Assembly (NCBI RefSeq): GCF_030165005.1
Contig: NZ_JASNNW010000006.1
Span: 1 to 64,000 of the forward strand
Length of the DNA: 64,000 bases
Source of the DNA: Blastococcus capsensis
Lineage (GTDB): Bacteria > Actinomycetota > Actinomycetes > Mycobacteriales > Geodermatophilaceae
Direction of reading: 5' to 3'
Part shown: positions 32,027 through 43,294 of the stretch, piece by piece
Layout of the letters: each line of letters opens with the position of its first letter
How positions within the stretch are numbered: the first letter of the stretch is position 1
The notes under the pieces: model-generated
What the model saw: the letters and a program-made list of their open reading frames with translations, nothing else
The model's database searches: none
Told to the model about the DNA's origin: nothing
Position numbers and translations under genes: made by a program

Positions 32027-32539
32027 TCACAGCAGCTCGAGCGCCGGGCCGATCTCCTGGGTGGCGTACCAGGCCAGCTCATGTCCCTCGGCCTGGTCGA
32101 CGACGAACTGCGCGTCGTCGCTGCCCAGGTCGGCTTCGAGGACGACGTTCACCGCGGCCCGGACGTCGTCCTCGGCGCCGGGCCCGTCGATGTGCGCGCT
32201 CGCCACGTCCTGCAGCCGGATCCCGTACTCCACCCGGGCCGCGCCGGGGTCGACGTGCGGGTCGTCCATGGGGCTCACCGCGGCGTCGGGCACGTCGGCC
32301 GCGAGCACCACCCGACGGCGGGGAACCAGCGGATCGAGATCGATCAGCCGCAGGCTGGCGCGCGCCGCGGCCAGCAGTGCCGCGTACTCGAGCTCCTCGG
32401 TGTCGGCACCGGCGTCACTGAGCGCGTAGAAGTCCCGCAGCCGCGGGGTCACCGCGAAAACGGTCTGCGGGGCGGCCAGCCGACCCTCGTCCAGGAGACC
32501 CCGCAGCACGGTCGTCGTCGCCGGCAGGTACACGCGCAC
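32027..32539 (-). CDS. DUF6912 conserved actinobacterial protein
   Basis: 170 aa. RVYLPATTTVLRGLLDEGRL, FAVTPRLRDFY and EELEYAALLAAARASLRLI are typical of this family, as is the closing ELAWYATQEIGPAL. The function is unknown. The GTG start is preceded by AAGGGGGT, and a TACGGT -10 box lies at 32572-32577. It is downstream of, and in the same direction as, the acyltransferase gene but has its own promoter. Confidence 0.85.
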   Translation of the reverse strand: MRVYLPATTTVLRGLLDEGRLAAPQTVFAVTPRLRDFYALSDAGADTEELEYAALLAAARASLRLIDLDPLVPRRRVVLAADVPDAAVSPMDDPHVDPGAARVEYGIRLQDVASAHIDGPGAEDDVRAAVNVVLEADLGSDDAQFVVDQAEGHELAWYATQEIGPALELL

Positions 32540-32615
32540 CCGGCTGACCCCCTTCGTCGATGGAACGTCCGACCGTATCCGGCGCGGCCCGCGCGGCGCC
32601 GACCCGGACGCCGGC

Positions 32616-33995
32616 TCAGCCGGAGGTCTCGACCAGCTGCGCGACCTCCTGCTCGATCAGGTCGGCGAGCACGTCGACGTCACCGACGCTGTCGCGGTCG
32701 GCGTTGAGCCCGAAGAAGACCGTGCCGTCGTAGGAGGTCATGCCGATGGACAGACCCTGACCACGGGCCAGGGGCACCACGGGGAACACCTCGAGCATCC
32801 GCCCGCCGGCCGCGTACAGCGGCACCTGCGGGCCGGGCACGTTGGTCACCACGAGGTTGAACAGCCGCCGCGAGAGCCCCCGCGCCGCGCGCGCACCCAG
32901 CGCGTGCAGCGTGGACGGCGCGAATCCGCTGAGCGCGATGAGGCTGTCCGCGCCCACCGACCGGCCGTGCTGGGTCATCCCCCGCATGGCGTAGGTGAGC
33001 CGGGCGAGCCGCACCCGGGGATTGGGTTCGCCGACCGGCAGGTCGACCAGGTGGGAGGAGACACGGCTGCCCGCCGCACCGTCGTCGTCCTGGACCGAGA
33101 CGGGCACCAGCGCCCGGATCGAGGTGGCCCCGACCACCGGCTCGCCACGCGATAGCAGCCACTCCCGCAGCGCGCCGGCGACGACGGTGAGCAGCACGTC
33201 GTTCACCGTGCCGCCGTGCGCCTTCCGCACCCGCTTCAGGTCGTCCAGGTCCGCGCAGGCCACCGCCACCCGCCGCTGCCGCCCGACCGGTGCGTTCAAC
33301 GGGCTGTCCGGCGCCGGGAGGATGGCCGAGCCGGCCGTGCGGACGAGTTCTCCCGCCACACCACCGATGCGCACGGCGGTGGCGCGCGCGTCGGTCGCCG
33401 CCGACCGGGCCAGCTCCACCAGCGACGACGGCCTTCGGCGGTAGTCCTCGAAGGCCGACCACAGCAGTTCGGCGCCGGAGGGCGGACGCCGCGGCCGCCA
33501 CTCCGTCGGCCGGGGCGTCGGGGCGTCGGGTGACCCGTCCAGCAGCACCTGACCGAGGTCCAGCGCGCCCAGTCCGTCGACCAGTGCCGGATGGGTCTTG
33601 GTGACCACCGCGACGCGGTCCCCGCTCAGCCCCTCGACCAGGTACGCCTCCCAGAGCGGACGCGTGCGGTCCAGCGGACGGGACGTCAGCCGGGACACCA
33701 GGTCGAGCAGCTGGGACTCCGTCCCCGGCCGGGGGAGCCCGGATCGCCGCAGGTGGTACGCGAGCTGGAAGTCGGGGTCGTCGACCCACACGGGATGACC
33801 CAGGTGGCCGGGCACCTGCGCGATCCGCTGCCGGTACCGCGGCACCAGGGACAGCCGCGCCTCGACCAGCGACGCGATCGCGTCGAGGCCGCCGGGGGGC
33901 GCCTCGAGGATCAGCACCCCGCCCACGTGCATGGGGGTGCCGGGTTCCTCCAGGTACAGAAACGAGGCATCCAGGGTGCTCAGCCGCTCGACCAT
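32616..33995 (-). CDS. WS/DGAT-type acyltransferase with altered active site
   Basis: 459 aa of the wax ester synthase/diacylglycerol acyltransferase family. MVERLSTLDASFLYLEEPGTPMHVG at the start and NVPGPQVPLYAAGGRM near the C-terminus are family hallmarks. The HHxxxDG active-site motif reads HPALVDG at residues 135-141, so the second, catalytic His is replaced by Pro136. It may have reduced or different activity, or represent a subclass. ATG at 33995 has AGGAG four bases upstream. Confidence 0.88.
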   Translation of the reverse strand: MVERLSTLDASFLYLEEPGTPMHVGGVLILEAPPGGLDAIASLVEARLSLVPRYRQRIAQVPGHLGHPVWVDDPDFQLAYHLRRSGLPRPGTESQLLDLVSRLTSRPLDRTRPLWEAYLVEGLSGDRVAVVTKTHPALVDGLGALDLGQVLLDGSPDAPTPRPTEWRPRRPPSGAELLWSAFEDYRRRPSSLVELARSAATDARATAVRIGGVAGELVRTAGSAILPAPDSPLNAPVGRQRRVAVACADLDDLKRVRKAHGGTVNDVLLTVVAGALREWLLSRGEPVVGATSIRALVPVSVQDDDGAAGSRVSSHLVDLPVGEPNPRVRLARLTYAMRGMTQHGRSVGADSLIALSGFAPSTLHALGARAARGLSRRLFNLVVTNVPGPQVPLYAAGGRMLEVFPVVPLARGQGLSIGMTSYDGTVFFGLNADRDSVGDVDVLADLIEQEVAQLVETSG

Positions 33996-34058
33996 CGAAC
34001 TCCTCACGGGCCGGGGCCCCACGCTACGACGCGGGATGGCCCTCCGATACTCGGGCGA

Positions 34059-35354
34059 TCAGCCGGCCCGACGGTGGCGCAGCACGCTCCGCCGGCCGGC
34101 GTCGGCGACCGGTACCCCCGCCAGCTCCGCGGCCAGGGCGCGCAGCTCCGCCCGCACCGCCGACCCCGCCGCCACCTCGGCCAGCGTGCGGCCGGCCGCC
34201 AGCGCTGCATCGGTCGCCCGGCGGTCGGCCGGCAGGAACCACCGCGGCCGGCGACCGGTGAACCGCTCCAGTGCGTCGCCGACCTCCCGGCGGGGGTCAC
34301 CCGGCACCGGGCCCCGCCGCACCTGGTTGACGACAAGCAGCGGCTCCACCTGGGGCAGCACGTCGCGCAGCTGGTCCAGCGCACGGATGCCGCGCTGGAG
34401 GGCGACCGGGTCGGCGCCGGTCACGCACAGCACCGTGTCGGCGTGCTCCAGCACGGCGAGGGTCGCGCCGTTGCGGCGGGGCGCGGCGGTGTCGAAGGAC
34501 AGCTCCTCGTCGTCCTCGACGTTGAAGGCGCAGTCGACGACGGTCAGCTCCGCGACCCGGCGGGCCTCCTCCAGCACCGCGGTGACCGCAGCCGGCCGCA
34601 GCTCCGGCCAGCGGTCGGCGCGGGCCGGACCGGTCAGCACGCGCAGCTGCGGGCGCACCGCCCAGGCCAGCGCGACCAGCGTCCGGCTGTCCAGCGTCCC
34701 GGCGCCGGCCTGCCGGGCGGCCCCGGCCAGGCCGGGCGATTCATCCAGCAAGCCGAGGACCTGGGCCACCACCCCGCCGTAGACGTCGGCGTCGACGAGC
34801 AGCGCGGAGGTCCCGAGCCGCGCGGCCTCGTCGGCCACCCCGACGGCGACGGTGGTCCGTCCCGGTGCGCCGGTCGGCCCCCACACGGCCACCACGCGCC
34901 CGCGCCCGACCGTCGGGGGCTCCGGCGCGTCCGGGATCTCGGGCACCGGCAGGGCCGCCCGCAGGTCGGCCACGTCGTGCCCGCCCGCGGGCACCCCCGC
35001 GACGGCGTTCCGCAGCGCCTCGGCGATCGACTCCGGGTCCGCATCGGCCGGCAGCACCTGCGACACACCGAGCTGACGCAGGCGCTGGGCCGCCTGCTCG
35101 TCGCCCGGTTCGACCAGCCCGACGACGGCGACGCCGGCCGCGTGCAGCCGGGCGACGGCGTCGCCGTCGAGCCGGCGCAGCTCCGCCGAGAGGAGGGCGG
35201 CCTGGCCGGTGCCGGTCGCCGCGGCGGCGAGCAGGTCCGAGACGTCGACGCAGCGGCGGACGACGGTGACCCCGTGGTCGTCCCGGTCGAGCGCGCCGAC
35301 CAGCGCGGATTCCCAGCCGGCACCGGTGACGGCGGTGAAGACCTGCAGCGCCAT
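34059..35354 (-). CDS. CpaE/MinD-like ATPase (Flp pilus type)
   Basis: 431 aa. A receiver-like N-terminal region of about 130 residues is followed by a ParA/MinD-type ATPase domain. The Walker A-like loop is VWGPTGAPGRTTVA, with Arg where the deviant Walker A Lys is usual. LLVDADVYGGVVAQ and LTVVDCAF follow. CpaE proteins localise Flp/Tad pilus machinery. Its ATG overlaps the stop of the CpaB-like gene by one base. No other pilus genes are within the window. Confidence 0.82.
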   Translation of the reverse strand: MALQVFTAVTGAGWESALVGALDRDDHGVTVVRRCVDVSDLLAAAATGTGQAALLSAELRRLDGDAVARLHAAGVAVVGLVEPGDEQAAQRLRQLGVSQVLPADADPESIAEALRNAVAGVPAGGHDVADLRAALPVPEIPDAPEPPTVGRGRVVAVWGPTGAPGRTTVAVGVADEAARLGTSALLVDADVYGGVVAQVLGLLDESPGLAGAARQAGAGTLDSRTLVALAWAVRPQLRVLTGPARADRWPELRPAAVTAVLEEARRVAELTVVDCAFNVEDDEELSFDTAAPRRNGATLAVLEHADTVLCVTGADPVALQRGIRALDQLRDVLPQVEPLLVVNQVRRGPVPGDPRREVGDALERFTGRRPRWFLPADRRATDAALAAGRTLAEVAAGSAVRAELRALAAELAGVPVADAGRRSVLRHRRAG

Positions 35355-36136
35355 CAGCCGGCCGGTCCCGCCGGCTCGGCGGCCGGAACCGCAACCGGAG
35401 CCGGGGCCGGGGCCGGAGCCGCAGCCCGGGGCGACACGCGCTCCGCTCCGTCGGCCCCCGCCGGGTGGGCCACCACGACCAGCGGGCGCCCGGCGATCGC
35501 CGCCAGCACGTCCGCCGCCTCGTCGACCGCCACGCTGACCACCACCTGCACGGTGCTGGACGGCGTCGACAGAACCCCGTCGGCACCGCCGGCCAGGGCC
35601 TGCACCGGCGCCCCGCCCACGACGAGGGTGACGCTGCCGATGTCCGGCCCAGTGGCGCCTGCCGCCGGGTCGGCGACGGCGTAGACGTCCACCACCTGAC
35701 CACGCTGCAGCCCCGGGGGCACGTAGCCGGCCTGCACCGGCAGGGCCAGCTGCACCAGGTCGGCGGGCTCCTCGAGCGCCGACCGCGGCAGGAGCTCACC
35801 GGCGCGTACGCCGCGCGCCAGGGTGCGCCCCTCCGGCCGGGTGCCGCCGGCCAGGTACCGGTCGGCGGCGTCGTCGAGCCGGACGTGGACCACGACGAGG
35901 TCCACGGTGGTCAGCTCCGTGCCGGCCGCGAGGTCGGAGGCGGCGCTCCACACCGGGACCGTCGCATCGGCGGCGCTGACCACCCGGGCGCCGAGCAGGA
36001 CCGATCCGAGCACGAGCAGGACACCCAGGACCAGGCGGAGGTCCAGCCAGCCCGGGGCCTTCACCCGCCGGGGGGTGGGCCCGCTCGGCAGGTCAGCGCT
36101 GTCCGGGGCAGGGCCCGGGTTCCGGACGGCGGTCAC
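35354..36136 (-). CDS. SAF-domain, CpaB/RcpC-like protein
   Basis: 260 aa. A short cytoplasmic N-terminus and one membrane helix (LVLGVLLVLGSVLLGARVV) precede a SAF domain (VPVWSAASDLAAGTELTTVDL...VRAGELLPRSALEE) and an RcpC-like beta region (VQAGYVPPGLQRGQVVDVYAV). The C-terminus is Ala/Pro repeats. CpaB/RcpC proteins assist Flp pilus assembly in the periplasm. GTG at 36136 has GAGG seven bases upstream. It is coupled to the CpaE-like gene. Confidence 0.83.
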   Translation of the reverse strand: MTAVRNPGPAPDSADLPSGPTPRRVKAPGWLDLRLVLGVLLVLGSVLLGARVVSAADATVPVWSAASDLAAGTELTTVDLVVVHVRLDDAADRYLAGGTRPEGRTLARGVRAGELLPRSALEEPADLVQLALPVQAGYVPPGLQRGQVVDVYAVADPAAGATGPDIGSVTLVVGGAPVQALAGGADGVLSTPSSTVQVVVSVAVDEAADVLAAIAGRPLVVVAHPAGADGAERVSPRAAAPAPAPAPVAVPAAEPAGPAG

Positions 36137-36255
36137 GCCACCTCATCTCTCGTGCACGTCGACGCCCCAGTAGGCGCACTGACCCGCCGTTGCGGACCGC
36201 TGACGACATTCGGATGCAGATGATGCGGCAGGATCACGTTCTCCTGCACTGGTCA

Positions 36256-36278
36256 TCCACACGAACGTGTGTGGACAA
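36256..36278. promoter_or_regulatory. inverted repeat containing a DnaA-box match
   Basis: TCCACAC and GTGTGGA are perfect inverted arms with a six-base spacer. On the minus strand 36270-36278 reads TTGTCCACA, the actinobacterial DnaA-box consensus; the other arm is a weaker match. It lies between the divergent CpaB-like and HTH genes and could be an operator for either. Confidence 0.4.
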
Positions 36279-36333
36279 CGGCACGGACCACCGGCACGGC
36301 TGACAGACTGTGCGGCGAACGGATGGAGAGCCC

Positions 36334-36597
36334 ATGCCCACGCCCCGCTTCCTGACCCTCGACGACGTCGCCGAGATCCTCAACGTCTCGTGGTCGCAGG
36401 CCTATGCGCTGGTGCGCCGCAGGGAACTCATCGCCATCCAGATCGGTGGGCGCGGGCAGTGGCGCGTCGAGGTGGACGAGCTCGAGCGCTTCATCCAGCA
36501 GAAGTACGCCGAGGCCCGCGCCGGCACCGTGCCACCGGAGCCCGCGGCGGAGGCGGACACCGGCGCACCGGCAGCGGCCTCCGAGCAGCGCGCCTGA
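36334..36597 (+). CDS. excisionase-type helix-turn-helix protein
   Basis: 87 aa. FLTLDDVAEILNVSWSQAYALVRRRELIAIQIGGRGQWRV is a winged MerR/excisionase-like DNA-binding domain followed by EVDELERFIQQKY. The C-terminus is Ala/Glu-rich. Such proteins act as small regulators in actinobacteria, not only as phage excisionases; no integrase is nearby. ATG at 36334 is preceded by GGAGAG. Confidence 0.87.
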   Translation: MPTPRFLTLDDVAEILNVSWSQAYALVRRRELIAIQIGGRGQWRVEVDELERFIQQKYAEARAGTVPPEPAAEADTGAPAAASEQRA

Positions 36598-36600
36598 ACC

Positions 36601-37170
36601 CTAGTCCCAGCCGGGCAGCAGCGTCCGGACGACGGCGACCGCGTCGATGACCACCGCGTGGACCTGGCGGACGGCGCCGGATCGGCGCGGCTGATCGGCT
36701 GAGTGCTCGGCCAGTTCGACGTGGTCCGCACCCACCCGGTCGATCGTCCCGGTCAGTGTCGTGCCGTCGTCCAGCAGGACCTGGACGACGCTCCGGTCCC
36801 GCGCCAGTCCCCGCAGCGCGCGGCGCAGATCCAGCTTCGCCCGGACCGGGCTCACCTCCTGGACCGGCGCCGTCCACCGCCCCAGCCCGGCCACGCTCCG
36901 CACGGCGGGGAACGCGACCAACTGGTCCCGGCCGCGCTCGTCGACGAGCAGCAGCCAGTCGACCCCGAGGTCGACGAGTTCTCCGCCGACCCGCCCCGCG
37001 CCCCGGCAGGTCACGGTGACGGCGGCGCCGATCGATCCGCCGAGCCGGTCGACCAGCCGGACCGCACCCGTCTCCGACCGGGCCCGCGACGCCCAGTCGG
37101 CTCGCGCCTCCGCCTCTTCCGCCGCGTCGAACTGCGCCTGCAGGTCCGCGAACAGCTGCTGCCACCGCAT
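36601..37170 (-). CDS. conserved hypothetical protein, Sm-like pattern
   Basis: 189 aa, family not recognised. The N-terminal WQQLFADLQAQFDAAEEAEA helix is followed by two similar beta-rich halves: IGAAVTVTCRGAGRVGGELVDLGVDWLLL and VVQVLLDDGTTLTGTIDRVGADHVELAEH. The second half resembles an Sm-like or LSm beta barrel. It might bind RNA or be structural. ATG at 37170 has GAGG upstream and a TAGGCT -10 box at 37193-37198. It is convergent with the HTH gene. Confidence 0.75.
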   Translation of the reverse strand: MRWQQLFADLQAQFDAAEEAEARADWASRARSETGAVRLVDRLGGSIGAAVTVTCRGAGRVGGELVDLGVDWLLLVDERGRDQLVAFPAVRSVAGLGRWTAPVQEVSPVRAKLDLRRALRGLARDRSVVQVLLDDGTTLTGTIDRVGADHVELAEHSADQPRRSGAVRQVHAVVIDAVAVVRTLLPGWD

Positions 37171-37212
37171 GCCCTCACCTCTTCTCGCGTTCAGCCTAGA
37201 GGGTGCATGTCC

Positions 37213-37242
37213 TTGTGTTTGCATTCATTTGATTGCTTTAGT
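37213..37242 (+). promoter_or_regulatory. promoter of the LysM gene
   Basis: TTGTGT and TTTAGT are separated by 18 bases in an unusually A/T-rich stretch. The gene start is 33 bases downstream with a strong GGAGGAGGA ribosome binding site. Confidence 0.5.
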
Positions 37243-37274
37243 GCGTCGACGACAGCAACGGAGGAGGAGGACGG

Positions 37275-38024
37275 ATGTCGGTACGACGCCTGCTCGGCAC
37301 CGCCGTCGGCATGGCAGCGATCGCGGCCGCACTGGCCGCGCTGACCCCGCCGCTCCCCGACGCCGTGGCCGCACTGTCCACCGCCCAGCGCACCGCAGAC
37401 GCCGCTGGTGCCGACGTCCTGGTCCTGCACCTCGCGGGCCTGCTCGCCTGGCTGGTGTGGGCGTGGGGCGCGCTGGGTCTCGCGCTCACCGCGCTGTCCG
37501 CCCTGCCGGGCCTGGCCGGCACGATCGCGGAGGGCACGCTCCGCCGGGTACTGCCCCGCGGCGCCCGCTCGGCCGCCGCCCTGGCCCTGGGCATCGGGCT
37601 CGGCGTCGCGCCCCCGGTTCTGGGGCTCGCGGCTCCGCTGGTCGGAGCCACCCCGGCCGTGGCGGAGGAGCTGCCGGCCGGCGCCACCCCGGCCGGTGCG
37701 GGCGTCGTGCCCGACTGGCCGGCCCCGAGCGTTCCCGTGCCGACGCCGGCGCCCCCGCTGCCGTCGCACAGCTCCGCGCCGAGCGCTGACGGGCTGCCCG
37801 ACTGGCCGCGCACGTCGGCAGCCGGCGAGCACGTGGTCCTCCGTGGCGACTGCCTCTGGGACATCGCCGAACGCCGGCTGACCGCGGACGACGGCCGCAT
37901 CCCGTCCGCCGCTGAGGTGGCCACCGCCGTCCATGCCTGGTGGCAGGCCAACGCCGACGTCATCGGGCCCGATCCGGACCTGCTCCTGCCCGGTCAGGTC
38001 CTGCGGCCACCCGCCCTGCCGTGA
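37275..38024 (+). CDS. LysM-domain membrane protein
   Basis: 249 aa. It has three hydrophobic segments in the first 130 residues, a Pro/Ser-rich linker, then a C-terminal LysM-like domain (EHVVLRGDCLWDIAERRL to DLLLPGQVLRPP), which binds peptidoglycan. It is likely anchored in the membrane with the LysM part in the wall. It is followed 62 bases later by the Rv3235-like gene. This LysM/Rv3235-like pair upstream of secA recurs in actinobacteria. Confidence 0.87.
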   Translation: MSVRRLLGTAVGMAAIAAALAALTPPLPDAVAALSTAQRTADAAGADVLVLHLAGLLAWLVWAWGALGLALTALSALPGLAGTIAEGTLRRVLPRGARSAAALALGIGLGVAPPVLGLAAPLVGATPAVAEELPAGATPAGAGVVPDWPAPSVPVPTPAPPLPSHSSAPSADGLPDWPRTSAAGEHVVLRGDCLWDIAERRLTADDGRIPSAAEVATAVHAWWQANADVIGPDPDLLLPGQVLRPPALP

Positions 38025-38086
38025 CCCGCCCTCTGCTCAGCACCGCCCTGCCCAGCACCGCTCAGTCCAGCACCCGGGAGCCTTCG

Positions 38087-38629
38087 ATGACCGCACCGTC
38101 CCGCCCCGTCCCACCCACCGGCCGGACCGCCGTGCGACTCGCGGTCGTCCGCACTCCGCAGCCGCCGCTGGAGCCCCGCCCGGCACTGCGCCTGGTGCAG
38201 CCCGATCGGCGCGTCCCCCGCCCCGCCCCCCGTCCCGGACCGCGGCCGCGCACGGCGGCGGTCGCCCACGCGCGGGACGAGTTCGGACCGGTGCTGTGCG
38301 GCCGCGCCGACCTCCCTCCGGCCGGTGAGACCGCGCGCCGCCTGGTCACCACGGCGCTGGAGGCCCTCACCGGACGGCGGCCACTGGCCCAGCTCCAGCC
38401 GCTGACCACGGCCGGCGTGTACGCGGCGCTGTCCGCCGGCCGGCGGCCGCAGTGGTGCGCCGACGGGAGTGCGCCGGTGATCGTCGGCCGGGTACGGGTC
38501 TGCGAGCCGGTCGACGGGGTGGCCGAGATCAGCGCTGTCGCCCACCGCAGCGGCCGGGCGCACGCCGTGGCGGCACGGCTGGAGGGCATCGACGGCCGGT
38601 GGCGGTGCACCGCCCTGCAGATCGGCTGA
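38087..38629 (+). CDS. Rv3235-family protein
   Basis: 180 aa. A Pro/Arg-rich disordered first half precedes a conserved C-terminal domain of about 110 residues: ARRLVTTALEALTGRRPLAQLQPLTTAGVYAAL and RVCEPVDGVAEISAVAHRSGRAHAVAARLEG. It matches the family named after M. tuberculosis Rv3235, encoded near secA1. The function is unknown. ATG at 38087 has GGGAG six bases upstream. Confidence 0.88.
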   Translation: MTAPSRPVPPTGRTAVRLAVVRTPQPPLEPRPALRLVQPDRRVPRPAPRPGPRPRTAAVAHARDEFGPVLCGRADLPPAGETARRLVTTALEALTGRRPLAQLQPLTTAGVYAALSAGRRPQWCADGSAPVIVGRVRVCEPVDGVAEISAVAHRSGRAHAVAARLEGIDGRWRCTALQIG

Positions 38630-38705
38630 GCGTGCGGCATGCGAAGCATCTCGCACCTGCTCGGCCGGAACAGAGGATCAGCCCGGCGGAGCCGGACGAA
38701 GCCTT

Positions 38706-38730
38706 TCGGGGACGGGGACGCAGTCCCCGA
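38706..38730 (-). terminator. hairpin terminator after secA
   Basis: TCGGGGAC and GTCCCCGA form an 8-bp perfect stem ending one base past the secA stop. It lies between the convergent Rv3235-like and secA genes. Confidence 0.6.
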
Positions 38731-41880
<3,150 letters not shown>

Positions 41881-41964
41881 GCCCCCAGCGTAGGCGGCCG
41901 GGCCTGGAGTCCGGTCGCCACGACTCCGCCGCGCGGTGACCGGGCACACCAGGCGCCCCATCCG

Positions 41965-41970
41965 TACGCT
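41965..41970 (+). promoter_or_regulatory. leaderless -10 box of the 41977 gene
   Basis: TACGCT followed by GCGCCG and the GTG start at 41977. Confidence 0.6.
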
Positions 41971-41976
41971 GCGCCG

Positions 41977-42369
41977 GTGGCGCGCGACCTGTCCGACCCC
42001 GGCCAGACCCTGCTGGACTTCCTCACCGAACGGCACCTGGCGACCCTGACCACCGTGCGGCCCGACGGGACCCCGCACGTCGTCCCGGTGGGCGTCACCT
42101 ACGACGCGAACACCCGGATCGCCCGGGTCATCACCTCCGGCGGCTCTGCCAAGGCCCGCCACGTGCGCGCCGGCCAGCAGCGGGTCGCCGTGTGCCAGGT
42201 GGACGGCCGGCGCTGGGTCACCCTCGAGGGGGCGGCGGTGGTGCGGGACGACGCCGCATCCGTCACCGAGGCGGTCGAGCGCTACGCCCGGCGGTACCGG
42301 CAGCCCCGCGAGAACCCTGCGCGGGTGGTCCTGGAGATCTCGGTCGACCGCATCCTCGGCAACGTGTGA
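41977..42369 (+). CDS. PPOX-class F420/FMN-dependent oxidoreductase
   Basis: 130 aa split-barrel flavin/deazaflavin-binding protein. [28 protein letters not shown] is the classic N-terminal strand set, and [33 protein letters not shown] follows. Members such as mycobacterial F420-dependent biliverdin reductase use F420H2; an F420 role here fits with fbiA/fbiB 20 kb away. It is divergent from secA. Confidence 0.88.
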   Translation: MARDLSDPGQTLLDFLTERHLATLTTVRPDGTPHVVPVGVTYDANTRIARVITSGGSAKARHVRAGQQRVAVCQVDGRRWVTLEGAAVVRDDAASVTEAVERYARRYRQPRENPARVVLEISVDRILGNV

Positions 42370-42526
42370 GCGAGCTTGCGAGCTCACCAAGGGGCACAGC
42401 AGCGCCGCGAACGCGGCCGACGAGCGCCAGCGAGGAGGACTCGTGAGCGAGCTTGCGAGCTCACCAAGGGGCACAGCAGCGCCGCGAACGCGGCCGACGA
42501 GCGCCAGCGAGGAGGACTCGTGAGCG
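42366..42526. repeat. 77-bp tandem repeat, two copies plus 7 bp
   Basis: 42366-42442 and 42443-42519 are identical, and GTGAGCG begins a third copy. Each unit holds a GAGCTTGCGAGCTC-type inverted repeat and CCGACGAGCG...CGAGGAGGA, words shared with the 86-bp array at 1-186. It starts at the stop of the oxidoreductase gene and fills most of the gap to hpf. Confidence 0.95.
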
Positions 42527-42568
42527 TCGGGCGGGGGCGCAGCGGCTCGGCCGCACCCCCACCCGCGG

Positions 42569-43255
42569 TCAGACGCCGGCGGGCGTCGTCGCCTTCTCCT
42601 CGGTCGGCACCACGCCGTCCTGGGAGACCGGTGCCAGCCGGATCAGGCCGTAGTCGTAGGCGTGCCGCCGGTAGACGACCGTCGGCTGCCCCGTGTCGGC
42701 GCACTGGAAGAGGAAGAAGTCGTGGCCGACCAGCTCCATCTCGTGGAGCGCCTGGTCGACGGTCATGGGCGTCGCGGGATGGTGCTTCTCCCGCACGATC
42801 TGCCCGGGCAGGTGCTCGTCGAGCTCTGTGACGTGCGGCCCGGCGGCGAGCTCGCGGTCGAGCTGCAGCTGCTGCTCGATGGCCATCTCCGGGTGCCCGG
42901 CGTCCAGCGTGCTTCCGGCGAGACGGACGCTGGCCGGCGTCCGCCGCCCGTGGTGCACACGGCGGCGATCGGCTGCGCGGCGCAGCCGGTTGTCCAGCTT
43001 GGCGCAGGCCAGGTCGAGTGCGGCGTAGAAGTCCGGCCCACACGCCTCGGCGCGGACCACCGGACCCTTGCCGCGGAGGGTGATCTCCACCCGCTGGCAG
43101 TTGGCCGACTGGCGGGGGTTCTTCTCGTGGAACAGCTCGACGTCGATGCGCGAGAGCTTGGTGTCGAACCGCTCCAGCTGGCCGACCTTGTCCTCCACGT
43201 GTTGGCGGTAGTGCTCAGGGACCTCGACGTTGCGACCACGGACCACGATCTCCAT
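42569..43255 (-). CDS. hpf: long-form ribosome hibernation promoting factor
   Basis: 228 aa. The N-terminal S30AE domain ([28 protein letters not shown] to [17 protein letters not shown]) binds the 30S subunit. The C-terminal domain ([39 protein letters not shown]) dimerises to form 100S ribosomes. ATG at 43255 has GGAGG four bases upstream, and TAGCGT at 43292-43297 provides its own -10 box overlapping the comF stop. Syntenic with Rv3241c. Confidence 0.95.
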   Translation of the reverse strand: MEIVVRGRNVEVPEHYRQHVEDKVGQLERFDTKLSRIDVELFHEKNPRQSANCQRVEITLRGKGPVVRAEACGPDFYAALDLACAKLDNRLRRAADRRRVHHGRRTPASVRLAGSTLDAGHPEMAIEQQLQLDRELAAGPHVTELDEHLPGQIVREKHHPATPMTVDQALHEMELVGHDFFLFQCADTGQPTVVYRRHAYDYGLIRLAPVSQDGVVPTEEKATTPAGV

Positions 43256-43294
43256 GAGACCTCCCGGTAGGACGGGGCTTCGGTCAGATCGACG

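Noticed and set aside
36256-36278. Replication origin suggested by a DnaA box
   Set aside because: Only one full-consensus box, no cluster of boxes, no A/T-rich unwinding region and no dnaA/dnaN neighbours.
36334-36597. Phage excisionase marking an integrated element
   Set aside because: No integrase, attachment-site repeats or phage genes nearby; the HTH type is also common in chromosomal actinobacterial regulators.
42366-42526. CRISPR-like array
   Set aside because: The copies are directly contiguous with no spacers, and no cas genes are present. The same applies to 1-186.
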